From the NCBI GenBank assembly GCA_026417195.1, contig JAOADS010000009.1, positions 1-23,950 of the forward strand: 23,950 nucleotides of DNA, given 5' to 3'. A program made the translations under genes and the position numbers. This document shows, one piece after another, positions 8,060 through 15,446 of this stretch. Numbering within the stretch: the stretch's first letter is position 1; the number at the start of each line of letters is the position of its first letter. This stretch comes from Ignavibacteria bacterium. GTDB lineage: Bacteria > Bacteroidota > Ignavibacteria > Tepidaquicellales > OLB5. Below the pieces are notes generated by a model. That model searched no databases. It saw only the letters and a list, made by a program, of their open reading frames with translations, and was not told where the DNA came from.

Positions 8060-10504
8060 CTACTTAACAACTATCATCTTCTTCACGTCCGAAAATCTGT
8101 CCCCAACCTGAAGTCTGTAAAAGTATACCCCACTTGAAAAAGATGATGCGTTAAATTCTGTTTGATAAACACCGCCTCGCTGAATCTCATTAACAAGTAC
8201 AGCAACTTCCCTGCCCAGCAAGTCATATACTTTCAGGCTTACGCTGTAAACTCCGCCATTAGAAAGTGAGTACTTAATCTTAGTTATAGGATTAAACGGA
8301 TTCGGATAATTCTGGGAAAGAGAAAACCTCTCGGCTGTTTCAGATATTATATTTATTCCGAAAACATCATAGTAAGATATCCTTGCATTGGTTTCCACTT
8401 CAGCAAGACCTGCAGAGCTGATTCCGTTTATAAGCCCTGTAAAGCTCTTCACAGTTACCTTAATTTCATCTATCTTAGGCAATGATAAAAAACTGAAAGT
8501 AGTTCCGTTTGGACTTATTATACCTGTTGAAGGAACAGAAGCAACCTGAACTCCCTGATAGTAAAGAATAATTTCACAATCTAAAACCTGTATGTTGGTA
8601 TTGTTTGAAGAATTAGGTTTGATATTGTATAAAATTATACGTCTGACATCAACCGGAACCTTCCATTTCAGTTTTACATATTCATTATCAGAACCGGCTG
8701 CAATCCAGTTCACATGCAGTGAGTCATTCCTTGCCTTCCTGTCAATTACATTAGAACCACGGTATTTTATCATACCAGACTGTCTGTAACTGCTTTCCGA
8801 AACTTCTGCCGAAGTTGACACATTAAAGAAAGAACCTTCTGTCAGGTTAGGAGGAACGGGGATAGTCGTATGGCCTGCATGACAACCTACACACTTTGTG
8901 CCGATTCCCTCTGGTGCATAATTCATTCCGGTAACATGAGCTATTTGTCCTTTTGTTCCTCTGATTACTCTGCCCGCTGAATCAAGGACCTGCTCAAACA
9001 TAGGAACATTTGCAGGCGCTAGATCGAAATTAATCAATCCCGAATGAAACACCAACTTCTGTGTAAGGAATACTGCACTGTCCCTTCCCGTTGAATCCAG
9101 TCTCTGAAAATTTAGGAAGAAATTTATTTTTGCGAATTTGGTTATGGGTGGCGCGTCCTGCATAGGTTCATCAACTGCTCCGTTTGTAAACATATTCACA
9201 CAGTCAAATCTGAAACCTCCGTTTTTATACCATGTTGACGGATTTGAAGTAGGAGGCAGTTCATCATAATTTGGAAGAACTAAATCCGGCAGTATGGGAG
9301 GTACAGGACGAGGAAGCAAGAGCTCCGCATTTAATTCGAGTGTGCCCGGAATGTCATAGAATAATTCAAGTCCGGAGCCATCAATATTTACAGTATATAG
9401 TCCGTAATCTGCATCTTCAACATCTGTAGCGTAGGAAATTAAAATCTTTCCGTTTGGCAATTCTACAGGATCTGTAGCATAAGGAGGATTCATCGTCCCG
9501 AATGAGCCGGGAAGATACTGAACCATAGTGTAGGGATTAACTCCGATTATATGATTTTCATAATCAGAATCTTTTCTGAACCACCTGATCCCGGAACTGC
9601 CCGAAGTATGAGTAATGGACATATGTGGTACAAATACTCCCAGGAGTCTTCCGTCGCTCATAATAAAAGGCTTGTAATTCTGAAGTCCATGTCTCACTGC
9701 AGCTGTACCTGAATAAAGGCGAAGGTCATCTCCATCAGGTCTGATTATTGCTGCCTGCCATAGATTGGCAACATCAGTTGAGATTGCAAGAGATGAATCC
9801 CTTGTAAATCCGGTTTCCGTAGGCATGTCAATATTAAGCCACCATCTTGAAAATACTATCTTACCTGTGAGAGGATCTATAGTTGGCTCTTCAGCTCCGT
9901 TTCTTTCCGTTGTTATCCTGTGAAGATCGGTAAGATCGGGATTTATGATATACAGATTGGTTGTTCTCGTTCCGGTATATTGGGAAAGTGAAGGATATCT
10001 GGTGCTGGCAAAACATATTCTCCCGTCAGGCAGATAGCATGGATCAATGTCATCGTAACGCAGAAACTTATGTGCAATTGGTCCGAACTGAGATAAATCA
10101 ATGTTTCTGTTAGTAAATGTAATCTTTCTGAAACCGGTGCCATCTGTACGTATTTCATAAATCCTCCAGGAACTATCTCTGTGTTCAACTCCTGCAAATA
10201 TAATCTTGGAAGCATCCCACCATACACATGGATCGGAAACATCAACCAGTCGGATTCCGCTGAAATTCATGGTGCTGTCAACAAGAACCCTGATCTGCCC
10301 GTTTGCTTCTCTTACGAGAAGCCTTCCGCCGGTTACTTTAAATCTGGAAAAAGGTCCCATACCGGGCAAAAGCCCTTGTTGCGCATAATAACTGCTACCG
10401 CCGCTTTGATAATTTCTTGATACGAAGACAACTGGGTAGAATTGTGCAATTACAAATTCCGTTAGAAGCAATATAAGGATAAATATTTTTGTAATGCACT
10501 TCAT
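8060..10504 (-). CDS. T9SS-exported beta-propeller protein with one c-type heme motif (hydrazine-synthase-alpha-like architecture)
   Basis: Exported protein of 814 residues. A signal peptide covers residues 1-20 (cleavage after VIA). Residues about 85-400 contain repeated TolB/PD40-like blades, with 'DPC...DG.I.FAS' and 'DG...RIT' patterns. A single heme-attachment motif CVGCH lies at 538-542. Residues about 580-705 look like a galactose-binding/discoidin-like beta-sandwich. Residues 727-814 are a type IX secretion sorting domain (SQNYPNPFNP, KVYDLLGREV, GVYFYRL). The propeller-plus-CxxCH arrangement recalls the middle-domain family named after hydrazine synthase alpha, but only one heme motif is present and no anammox partner genes are visible, so that activity should not be assumed. 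It is last in the minus-strand run, nine bases after the upstream lipoprotein gene. A surface redox or binding role is inferred. Confidence 0.82.
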   Translation of the reverse strand: MKCITKIFILILLLTEFVIAQFYPVVFVSRNYQSGGSSYYAQQGLLPGMGPFSRFKVTGGRLLVREANGQIRVLVDSTMNFSGIRLVDVSDPCVWWDASKIIFAGVEHRDSSWRIYEIRTDGTGFRKITFTNRNIDLSQFGPIAHKFLRYDDIDPCYLPDGRICFASTRYPSLSQYTGTRTTNLYIINPDLTDLHRITTERNGAEEPTIDPLTGKIVFSRWWLNIDMPTETGFTRDSSLAISTDVANLWQAAIIRPDGDDLRLYSGTAAVRHGLQNYKPFIMSDGRLLGVFVPHMSITHTSGSSGIRWFRKDSDYENHIIGVNPYTMVQYLPGSFGTMNPPYATDPVELPNGKILISYATDVEDADYGLYTVNIDGSGLELFYDIPGTLELNAELLLPRPVPPILPDLVLPNYDELPPTSNPSTWYKNGGFRFDCVNMFTNGAVDEPMQDAPPITKFAKINFFLNFQRLDSTGRDSAVFLTQKLVFHSGLINFDLAPANVPMFEQVLDSAGRVIRGTKGQIAHVTGMNYAPEGIGTKCVGCHAGHTTIPVPPNLTEGSFFNVSTSAEVSESSYRQSGMIKYRGSNVIDRKARNDSLHVNWIAAGSDNEYVKLKWKVPVDVRRIILYNIKPNSSNNTNIQVLDCEIILYYQGVQVASVPSTGIISPNGTTFSFLSLPKIDEIKVTVKSFTGLINGISSAGLAEVETNARISYYDVFGINIISETAERFSLSQNYPNPFNPITKIKYSLSNGGVYSVSLKVYDLLGREVAVLVNEIQRGGVYQTEFNASSFSSGVYFYRLQVGDRFSDVKKMIVVK

Positions 10505-10513
10505 CCCTGAAAA

Positions 10514-10987
10514 TCAGCGGTAAGTAACTACAACTGATGATATATTTTTATCTTTGTCCCATGCTAGCATTATGCTTACTTCCCTTTTATCCATTTTCCA
10601 GGCTGCCATTCCGCCATCATCAGTTATGGTCTCAGCTTCAACTTTCTTGAAGCCGGCTTTCTCAACTGCATTTCTGAATTCCTCAAATATAGGCTTAGGT
10701 TTGCTTGTTGACTCATATGTTACAACCGTTCCTTCAGAAGTATTGAGCGAACCCAAAACCTTTGAATTTATTGGTTCAGGAATGTCAGAAGGATAATCAC
10801 CCGGTTTGCCCTCTTTAATTCCTAATTCATTTGTTTTTATTTCTCCGGCCGAGGTCTGCTGATTATTATCCTGAACCTGCTGCTGACCATCTTTCTTCTC
10901 ATCTGTTTTCTGTTCCTGTTTTTTAGTACATGCTGAAATCAGAAAAACTGCTGAAATCAAAATTAAGGTTTTATTTAAATTTTGCAT
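10514..10987 (-). CDS. Small lipoprotein of unknown function
   Basis: 157-residue predicted lipoprotein. Residues 1-19 form a signal peptide, and LISAC places the lipidated cysteine at 20. Residues 21-60 are rich in K, E, Q, D and N and probably act as a flexible tether. The C-terminal part (about 70-157) is a compact alpha/beta domain containing 'FRNAVEKAGFKK' and ending in a strand 'ISSVVVTYR', a pattern of small envelope domains that bind or scaffold. I do not recognise a named family. It lies 21 bases after the preceding lipoprotein gene and nine bases before the T9SS heme protein, so a shared envelope role is plausible. Confidence 0.75.
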   Translation of the reverse strand: MQNLNKTLILISAVFLISACTKKQEQKTDEKKDGQQQVQDNNQQTSAGEIKTNELGIKEGKPGDYPSDIPEPINSKVLGSLNTSEGTVVTYESTSKPKPIFEEFRNAVEKAGFKKVEAETITDDGGMAAWKMDKREVSIMLAWDKDKNISSVVVTYR

Positions 10988-11008
10988 AGATTTTGGATTT
11001 GATTAAAG

Positions 11009-11533
11009 TTAATTATTACAAACTACAGCTTCAAATCTTCCTGCAACCCAGCTTTTCTTATCGTCATTAAAAAAAATCAAAACTGATCCTTTTACATACT
11101 TAGGAGTAACCTCATCTATTCTTAAAGCACAGTTCCATTCAGAATCTGACCTGACTCCGTTGCTGATATAATAAGCTTCTTCGTTTCCTTTTTGTTTGAA
11201 ATCTGATTTAACCCATTCACCCTGAGTAAAATCTCCACCTCTTCTTAAAATTGAAAATCCCCTGAAGCCATCAATATATCCGCACTTTTGCAATGGCTTC
11301 ACAAGAGAGAAATTTATCACGTTATCGTTTGAACCTCTCCATCTCTCAAAATTAATGTAATCGAAATTAACTTCCGTTCCATTAAGATAACCCTTTACTG
11401 GTATATCAGGTATGTCCTTAATTTCAACTGTTTCTTTCCATCTGAAACCATCAGTATTAACGTCTTTTTTCTCTTCACTGCAGGACAAAAAAGTTAAAAG
11501 TGAAAAGAAAATCAATGAGACTTTTTTTAACAT
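11009..11533 (-). CDS. Predicted lipoprotein of unknown function
   Basis: 174-residue protein with a short signal peptide ending in FLSC, a relaxed lipobox with cysteine at 18. The mature part contains alternating strands and two later cysteines outside the lipid site (in KCGYIDGF and near the end in VVCNN), plus one in WNCALRID. It may be a small beta-rich domain. I recognise no family. Its ATG shares a base with the superoxide dismutase stop codon (TGATG), so the two are probably translationally coupled. Confidence 0.75.
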   Translation of the reverse strand: MLKKVSLIFFSLLTFLSCSEEKKDVNTDGFRWKETVEIKDIPDIPVKGYLNGTEVNFDYINFERWRGSNDNVINFSLVKPLQKCGYIDGFRGFSILRRGGDFTQGEWVKSDFKQKGNEEAYYISNGVRSDSEWNCALRIDEVTPKYVKGSVLIFFNDDKKSWVAGRFEAVVCNN

Positions 11534-12279
11534 CAGAGACAGAATTTCTTATACCTTTCATTTATCCTGCCCCAGTGGAGATTATTTATGAAGTTATCTA
11601 TGTATTTAGCTCTTCCGGGGCCATCCTTATGGTAATATGCATGTTCAAAGACATCACATGCTATGAGCGGAACTCCGCCCCATATAGCTCCGTATTGATG
11701 CTCATCTACAAGGACATTTATCAATCTTCCTGAATACAATCTGTCATAGACCAATAAACCCCACCCGCTTAACTTCGCAGCAAGGGAACATGCCTTGAAC
11801 TCGGTTTTCCATTTATCAACTGAACCAAAGTTTTCCTCTATAGCCTTCACAACTTCAGGACCCTTTGCTATATCACCGTCACCTCCCATATTATCCCAGT
11901 AAACATCGTGCAGATATGCACCGCTGTGATTCCAGGTAAAACGCCTTTTAAGTTCCCCGATATCACTCCAGTTGCCATTTGCCTTGGAAGGATCAGCGCT
12001 TTCAAGTTCCTTTTCTATATTATTAAGAAAAGTTACATAGCCCTTGTGATGGGTGTTGTAATGCCAGTCTGTAGTTTCAGCATCTATAACGTCCTTCAGT
12101 AAGGTTTTTGCTTCTTCATCACTGTATGGACGCGGATTGAATTTCCATTCATAAGCCATTTTTAATTTACCTCCTTTAGGTTTTTTAAATTTATAATTAA
12201 GTTTTAGTGATTCAATAAATGAAAGTGAAATCAGTCCTGCAAGAGACTTTCTGATAAAATTCCTTCTGTTGATAACCAT
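11533..12279 (-). CDS. Fe/Mn-family superoxide dismutase with Tat signal
   Basis: Superoxide dismutase of the iron/manganese family, 248 residues in the long form. Metal ligands are visible: H73 in WHYNTHH, H124 in LHDVYW, and D209 and H213 in DVFEHAYY. The N-terminus carries a twin-arginine motif (RRNFIRK, residues 5-11) and a short hydrophobic stretch, pointing to Tat export, though no clear AxA cleavage site follows. An internal ATG at codon 41 (12157-12159) begins a typical cytosolic SOD N-terminus and has a near-perfect Shine-Dalgarno site. The second-sphere glutamine expected near SGWG in Mn-type enzymes appears to be replaced by lysine (K169), and the residue two before the aspartate ligand is alanine, so metal preference cannot be assigned. 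It lies 18 bases after the Fe-S carrier gene and overlaps the next gene by one base. Confidence 0.93.
   Translation of the reverse strand: MVINRRNFIRKSLAGLISLSFIESLKLNYKFKKPKGGKLKMAYEWKFNPRPYSDEEAKTLLKDVIDAETTDWHYNTHHKGYVTFLNNIEKELESADPSKANGNWSDIGELKRRFTWNHSGAYLHDVYWDNMGGDGDIAKGPEVVKAIEENFGSVDKWKTEFKACSLAAKLSGWGLLVYDRLYSGRLINVLVDEHQYGAIWGGVPLIACDVFEHAYYHKDGPGRAKYIDNFINNLHWGRINERYKKFCL
12169..12177 (-). promoter_or_regulatory. Strong internal Shine-Dalgarno site within the superoxide dismutase gene
   Basis: The minus strand reads AAAGGAGGT, ten bases ahead of an in-frame ATG at 12159. It is the best match to the anti-Shine-Dalgarno sequence I found in the window. The annotated long start at 12279 has only a weak AGAAAG upstream. 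The site could allow a second, signal-less SOD product. Confidence 0.6.
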
Positions 12280-12297
12280 TCTATACTGATTATCTTT

Positions 12298-12663
12298 CTA
12301 AACTCCGAATGAACTACCACATCCGCAGGTTCTCTTAGCCATAGGGTTGTTGAAAACAAATCCCTTGCCCATAAGTCCGTCAGAAAAATCTATAGTTGTC
12401 CCTTTCAGATACAATATACTTTTCCAGTCAACCACAACAAGAACCCCATCAAATTCAAACTTTCTGTCAGTGTCCTTAATATCTGAATCAAAGCCCAAAG
12501 TATAAGTAAAACCGGAACAACCTCCTCCCTTAACTCCCACCCTTAATGCAAATTCATCGGAAATATTATTTTCTGACTTTATCTTTTTAACTTCGTTAAC
12601 TGCTTTCGGAGTGAGAGATATTTCATCTGTTACTTCAGTTGTTTGAGTTTTTATTTCATCCAT
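12298..12663 (-). CDS. HesB/IscA/ErpA-family Fe-S cluster carrier
   Basis: A-type iron-sulfur carrier of 121 residues that would accept a nascent cluster and pass it to apo-proteins. The three conserved cysteines are present: C49 in GGGCSGF, and C113 and C115 in the terminal RTCGCGSSF. The first 15 residues are a polar extension absent from the shortest family members. It follows the barrel-like gene by 12 bases and precedes the superoxide dismutase by 18 bases. Location downstream of an Rrf2 gene agrees with Fe-S or oxidative control. IscA, ErpA and SufA types cannot be told apart from sequence alone. Confidence 0.93.
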   Translation of the reverse strand: MDEIKTQTTEVTDEISLTPKAVNEVKKIKSENNISDEFALRVGVKGGGCSGFTYTLGFDSDIKDTDRKFEFDGVLVVVDWKSILYLKGTTIDFSDGLMGKGFVFNNPMAKRTCGCGSSFGV

Positions 12664-12675
12664 GATTTTTATGAT

Positions 12676-13410
12676 TTATTTAAAGAAAAAATTCACACCA
12701 AGATATAAAGACCAGTAAGCAACTCTTCTGTCATGATCAAGCCCGTTTGTAGGACTGGATTTATCTCTGAAAACTATAGTTCTTGTCTCGTCCGGAGGAG
12801 TTTCATCATCACTTCTGTTCCACACATTTTCGAAATTATAAGAATAACCTAAAAAAACTCCCGTATTTTTTCTGAACGTATAATTTAAATTAAAAGCAGA
12901 TACATATCCAAACCTCGGAGTTACCTTAAAGAAATCTATTCCTGTAGCATAATATGTTTCTCCGCCCATAAAATTCAATCTAAGTAAACCTGAAACTGAC
13001 GGATAGAATTTCCTGTCTGAGCCTATGGGAGATATTTCTGCACCGCAGCCAAGTGAAAATGACTGTATTCTTACACCCGGCTCGAAATCTTTGTTTATTG
13101 GCTCTGAGTGAAAAAGATTGTTATATCCCGCATTAAACAAAGCTTTCACATATCCTTTCCTGAAGAAACTGTATTTCAAAAAAGTCTGGACACTAAATCC
13201 GTTTCTTGCTCCAAGTCGATCTGAAATAAGAATCCTCTCCCCATCTATAAAAATCTGATCCAATGCATTATTAATCGTAATTTTCCCACCGTAAGCCTCA
13301 AGCAGAGGTCTTGAATAACCGATATTGACTGAAAATTCCAGTCCGCTTTGAGTGTAACATTCACCCGTGAAAACTATTGCAAAGAACAGAAAAGATAAAG
13401 ATTTATTCAA
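12676..13410 (-). CDS. Predicted outer-membrane beta-barrel protein
   Basis: 244-residue exported protein. A hydrophobic signal peptide covers about residues 1-21 (cleavage near CYTQ). The rest is a series of alternating amphipathic strands with aromatic girdles (for example VQTFLKYSF, VKALFNAGYN, VFLGYSYNF) and it ends in LYLGVNFFFK, as expected for a small barrel of roughly 8-12 strands. I do not recognise a specific family. The start is a TTG whose TTGA overlaps the stop codon of the Rrf2 gene, so translation is probably coupled. Cargo and function are unknown. Confidence 0.75.
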   Translation of the reverse strand: MNKSLSFLFFAIVFTGECYTQSGLEFSVNIGYSRPLLEAYGGKITINNALDQIFIDGERILISDRLGARNGFSVQTFLKYSFFRKGYVKALFNAGYNNLFHSEPINKDFEPGVRIQSFSLGCGAEISPIGSDRKFYPSVSGLLRLNFMGGETYYATGIDFFKVTPRFGYVSAFNLNYTFRKNTGVFLGYSYNFENVWNRSDDETPPDETRTIVFRDKSSPTNGLDHDRRVAYWSLYLGVNFFFK

Positions 13411-13805
13411 ACTATATCAGCAAGTTTTGTTTTGTTAAAATAGCTGTTTATTTCCCTTTGTATTTTTTTCAACGGACTTGAGAGAATACAGGTTTCATAA
13501 ATTGAACATGTGTCAGGGTCTTCATGTCTTCCGCAGTCAAGTATATATGTATCACCTTCAATAGCATTAAAGATCTCTGCCAGAGAAACTGAGGCCGGCT
13601 CCCTGACCAGAACATATCCGCCTTTCGTTCCCTGAATTGAGTCCAGTATATTCTCCTTTTTCAGTTTCTGCAGAATCTTTGAAAGAAGATCATAGGGAAT
13701 TGAATATTTCTCCGATATCTCCTTTGCAGAACATGGTGTATTTACACCAGCCATATGTTTCACGGCAATCAGACCATATTCAACCTTCTTTGAAAGCCTG
13801 AACAA
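13407..13805 (-). CDS. Rrf2-family transcriptional regulator, likely Fe-S binding
   Basis: 132-residue winged-helix regulator of the Rrf2 family. The N-terminal DNA-binding region includes KVEYGLIAVKHMA, the recognition helix around DLLSKILQKLKKENI, and the wing TKGGY. Cysteines C91, C100 and C106 match the three cluster-ligating cysteines of IscR/NsrR-type members, with the first spacing slightly longer (eight residues instead of five). The protein probably senses Fe-S status, nitric oxide or oxidants. The start is TTG at 13805, supported by AAAGGAG seven bases upstream inside the end of rsmB, and it begins one base after the rsmB stop. It heads a set of barrel, Fe-S carrier and superoxide dismutase genes, its likely targets. 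Confidence 0.9.
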   Translation of the reverse strand: MFRLSKKVEYGLIAVKHMAGVNTPCSAKEISEKYSIPYDLLSKILQKLKKENILDSIQGTKGGYVLVREPASVSLAEIFNAIEGDTYILDCGRHEDPDTCSIYETCILSSPLKKIQREINSYFNKTKLADIV

Positions 13806-13806
13806 A

Positions 13807-15318
13807 TCACAACTCCTTTATGAGTCTTGCGGCAAATGAGCCATCGACTCCGTGCCTGTGAGGAAACGTTTCAACAAAGCCGTCTGAATTTACCAACTCA
13901 GAATTTATATATTTTGAGGCATGGTCAACCCTGAAATTAGGATTCTTCTCAAGAAATTCCTTAACTACCTCCTGATTCTCTTCCGGTTCAGTGGTACAGG
14001 TGCTGTAAACTACTACTCCTCCCGGTTTAACGTATTCTCCAGCTTTCTGTAGCAACTTTTTCTGATATTCACCAAGCTGAAGAATATCCTCTGGTTCTCT
14101 CTTCCATCTTATCTCTGGTTTTTTGGACAGAACACCGAGCCCGGAGCATGGAGCATCAAGCAGAACCTTATCAAACTTCATATCTTTCAACACTTCACCT
14201 GCCGGCTCCAGAACATCATCACATATAAATTCCAGATTTGAAAATCCCAACCTTTTAGCGTTATCCCTTATCATCTTTATTTTCGGTTCATATTTGTCAA
14301 CGGAATATATTTTAGCTTTATTGTTTGTAATCTGGGCAATATGTGTTGACTTCCCGCCCGGAGCTGCACACATATCCAGTATAAGATCATTCTCAGAGGG
14401 ATTTAGTAAAACTGACGGTAAACCTGCACTCTCATCCTGAACTGTGTAAAATCCTTCCTGAAAACCTTCATCAAGATAAATCTTTGACATTAATCTTACT
14501 GTTACAAAATTATCAAGGTATTTACACTTTCTGTAAACTATCCCTTTCTCATCAAAATATTTTAACACCTCATCCGGATTCTTTTTATATGTATTGATGC
14601 GTAAAGTGAGTATAGGTCTTTTATTATTTGCTTCTGCAAGTTTTTCAGCTTCGTCAAATCCGAAACGGTTAATCCACCTCTTAACCATCCAGTTAGGATG
14701 TGACTGCATTATTCCGAGATAATTAACCTCATCAATTTCACGTGTGGGATAGACAAGTTCATTTTTAGTTCTGATTATAGTCCTCAAGAGTCCATTTACC
14801 ACATCAGCATGCCTTTGTGTGCTGATTTTCTTAACAAATTCAACGGCCTCGTTAACAGCAGCAAAGTCCGGAATTTTTGAGAGGAACAACATCTGATATA
14901 AAGCAACCCTCATTGCATTTTTTATATCGGGTGTACATTTCTCCCAGTTGCCCCTGTAAAATCCGTTTAGAAACCAGTCCAATCTCCTCATCCACCGTAT
15001 TACACCGTGACAGATTTCATTTAAAAGTGATTTGTCATAATCATTCAGGAATTCAGCATTTCTCACTTCAAAATCAATTAATTTATCAAGATATGAATCT
15101 GTTCTTTCTACACGAGTCAGAATTTTTACAGCTAAACTTCTAGCATCACCGTAAATTGTATCGCCTTTCGGTCTCTGCCAGTAACGGTGTTTCACTTTAC
15201 CTTCATCTGTAGTCACCCCTGAATCCGTAAGCTCCTGCCTGTTCCCTGTATCCGAATCAGTGATAACTACATCCTGAAGTTTAATATCCTCACTTATGTT
15301 TTTGTCTTTTTCATCCAT
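13807..15318 (-). CDS. rsmB: 16S rRNA (cytosine-5) methyltransferase RsmB-like
   Basis: Methylates a cytosine in 16S rRNA (C967 in E. coli) using S-adenosylmethionine. The NusB-like RNA-binding domain spans about residues 60-200. The catalytic domain has DMCAAPGGKSTH (SAM binding), the cysteine of DAPCSG at 391 and the second catalytic cysteine of YSTCT at 441. The 50-residue separation equals that in E. coli RsmB. At 503 residues it is longer than typical because of an acidic, probably disordered N-terminal extension of about 50 residues. That long start is supported by a promoter-like TATATTTG directly upstream of the ATG. Its final codons contain the ribosome-binding site of the Rrf2 gene. 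It is the first gene of the eight-gene minus-strand run. Confidence 0.92.
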   Translation of the reverse strand: MDEKDKNISEDIKLQDVVITDSDTGNRQELTDSGVTTDEGKVKHRYWQRPKGDTIYGDARSLAVKILTRVERTDSYLDKLIDFEVRNAEFLNDYDKSLLNEICHGVIRWMRRLDWFLNGFYRGNWEKCTPDIKNAMRVALYQMLFLSKIPDFAAVNEAVEFVKKISTQRHADVVNGLLRTIIRTKNELVYPTREIDEVNYLGIMQSHPNWMVKRWINRFGFDEAEKLAEANNKRPILTLRINTYKKNPDEVLKYFDEKGIVYRKCKYLDNFVTVRLMSKIYLDEGFQEGFYTVQDESAGLPSVLLNPSENDLILDMCAAPGGKSTHIAQITNNKAKIYSVDKYEPKIKMIRDNAKRLGFSNLEFICDDVLEPAGEVLKDMKFDKVLLDAPCSGLGVLSKKPEIRWKREPEDILQLGEYQKKLLQKAGEYVKPGGVVVYSTCTTEPEENQEVVKEFLEKNPNFRVDHASKYINSELVNSDGFVETFPHRHGVDGSFAARLIKEL

Positions 15319-15322
15319 TTTT

Positions 15323-15330
15323 CAAATATA
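15323..15330 (-). promoter_or_regulatory. Putative promoter of the rsmB-rrf2-sod run, near-leaderless
   Basis: The minus strand reads TATATTTG (TAnnTTTG) four bases before the rsmB ATG. A TTG lies at 15353-15351, 20 bases upstream, which is the spacing expected for the Bacteroidota -33 element. Transcription would start at about the first base of the start codon. No Shine-Dalgarno sequence is present. I see no other convincing promoter down to 8060, so this one may drive the whole run. Confidence 0.55.
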
Positions 15331-15395
15331 CCTTTATATTAACGGACTATCAATGAAAAGAAGTGAGAATGATTAATACGTTCATAAAATTCAGG

Positions 15396-15407
15396 TAAAT
15401 ATATTTA
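15396..15407. repeat. 12-bp AT-only perfect palindrome in the divergent rsmB/aminotransferase region
   Basis: TAAATATATTTA is its own reverse complement. It lies where the -33 region of the plus-strand promoter would be, so it could be an operator. Palindromes made only of A and T arise easily in AT-rich DNA, so this may be chance. Confidence 0.25.
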
Positions 15408-15426
15408 TTATCACATTACTACTTCA

Positions 15427-15434
15427 TATCTTTG
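15427..15434 (+). promoter_or_regulatory. Putative -7 promoter element for the aminotransferase gene
   Basis: TATCTTTG matches TAnnTTTG and ends 12 bases before the ATG at 15447, predicting a very short leader. No clear TTG -33 element is visible. The match also argues against the in-frame TTG at 15432 as the start codon. Confidence 0.45.
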
Positions 15435-15446
15435 CAAAAAACTAAA

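Noticed and set aside
9943..10245. A 100-codon open frame on the minus strand within the heme protein gene
   Set aside because: It lies in another frame of a clearly real gene, has no ribosome-binding site and no recognisable motif.
8060..10504. Calling this protein a true hydrazine synthase alpha subunit
   Set aside because: Only one CxxCH motif is present, a T9SS sorting domain is attached, and no beta/gamma subunit or other anammox gene is visible. Only architectural resemblance is supported.
15432..15446. TTG at 15432 as the aminotransferase start
   Set aside because: It is part of the TATCTTTG element; the ATG at 15447 gives a normal family N-terminus.
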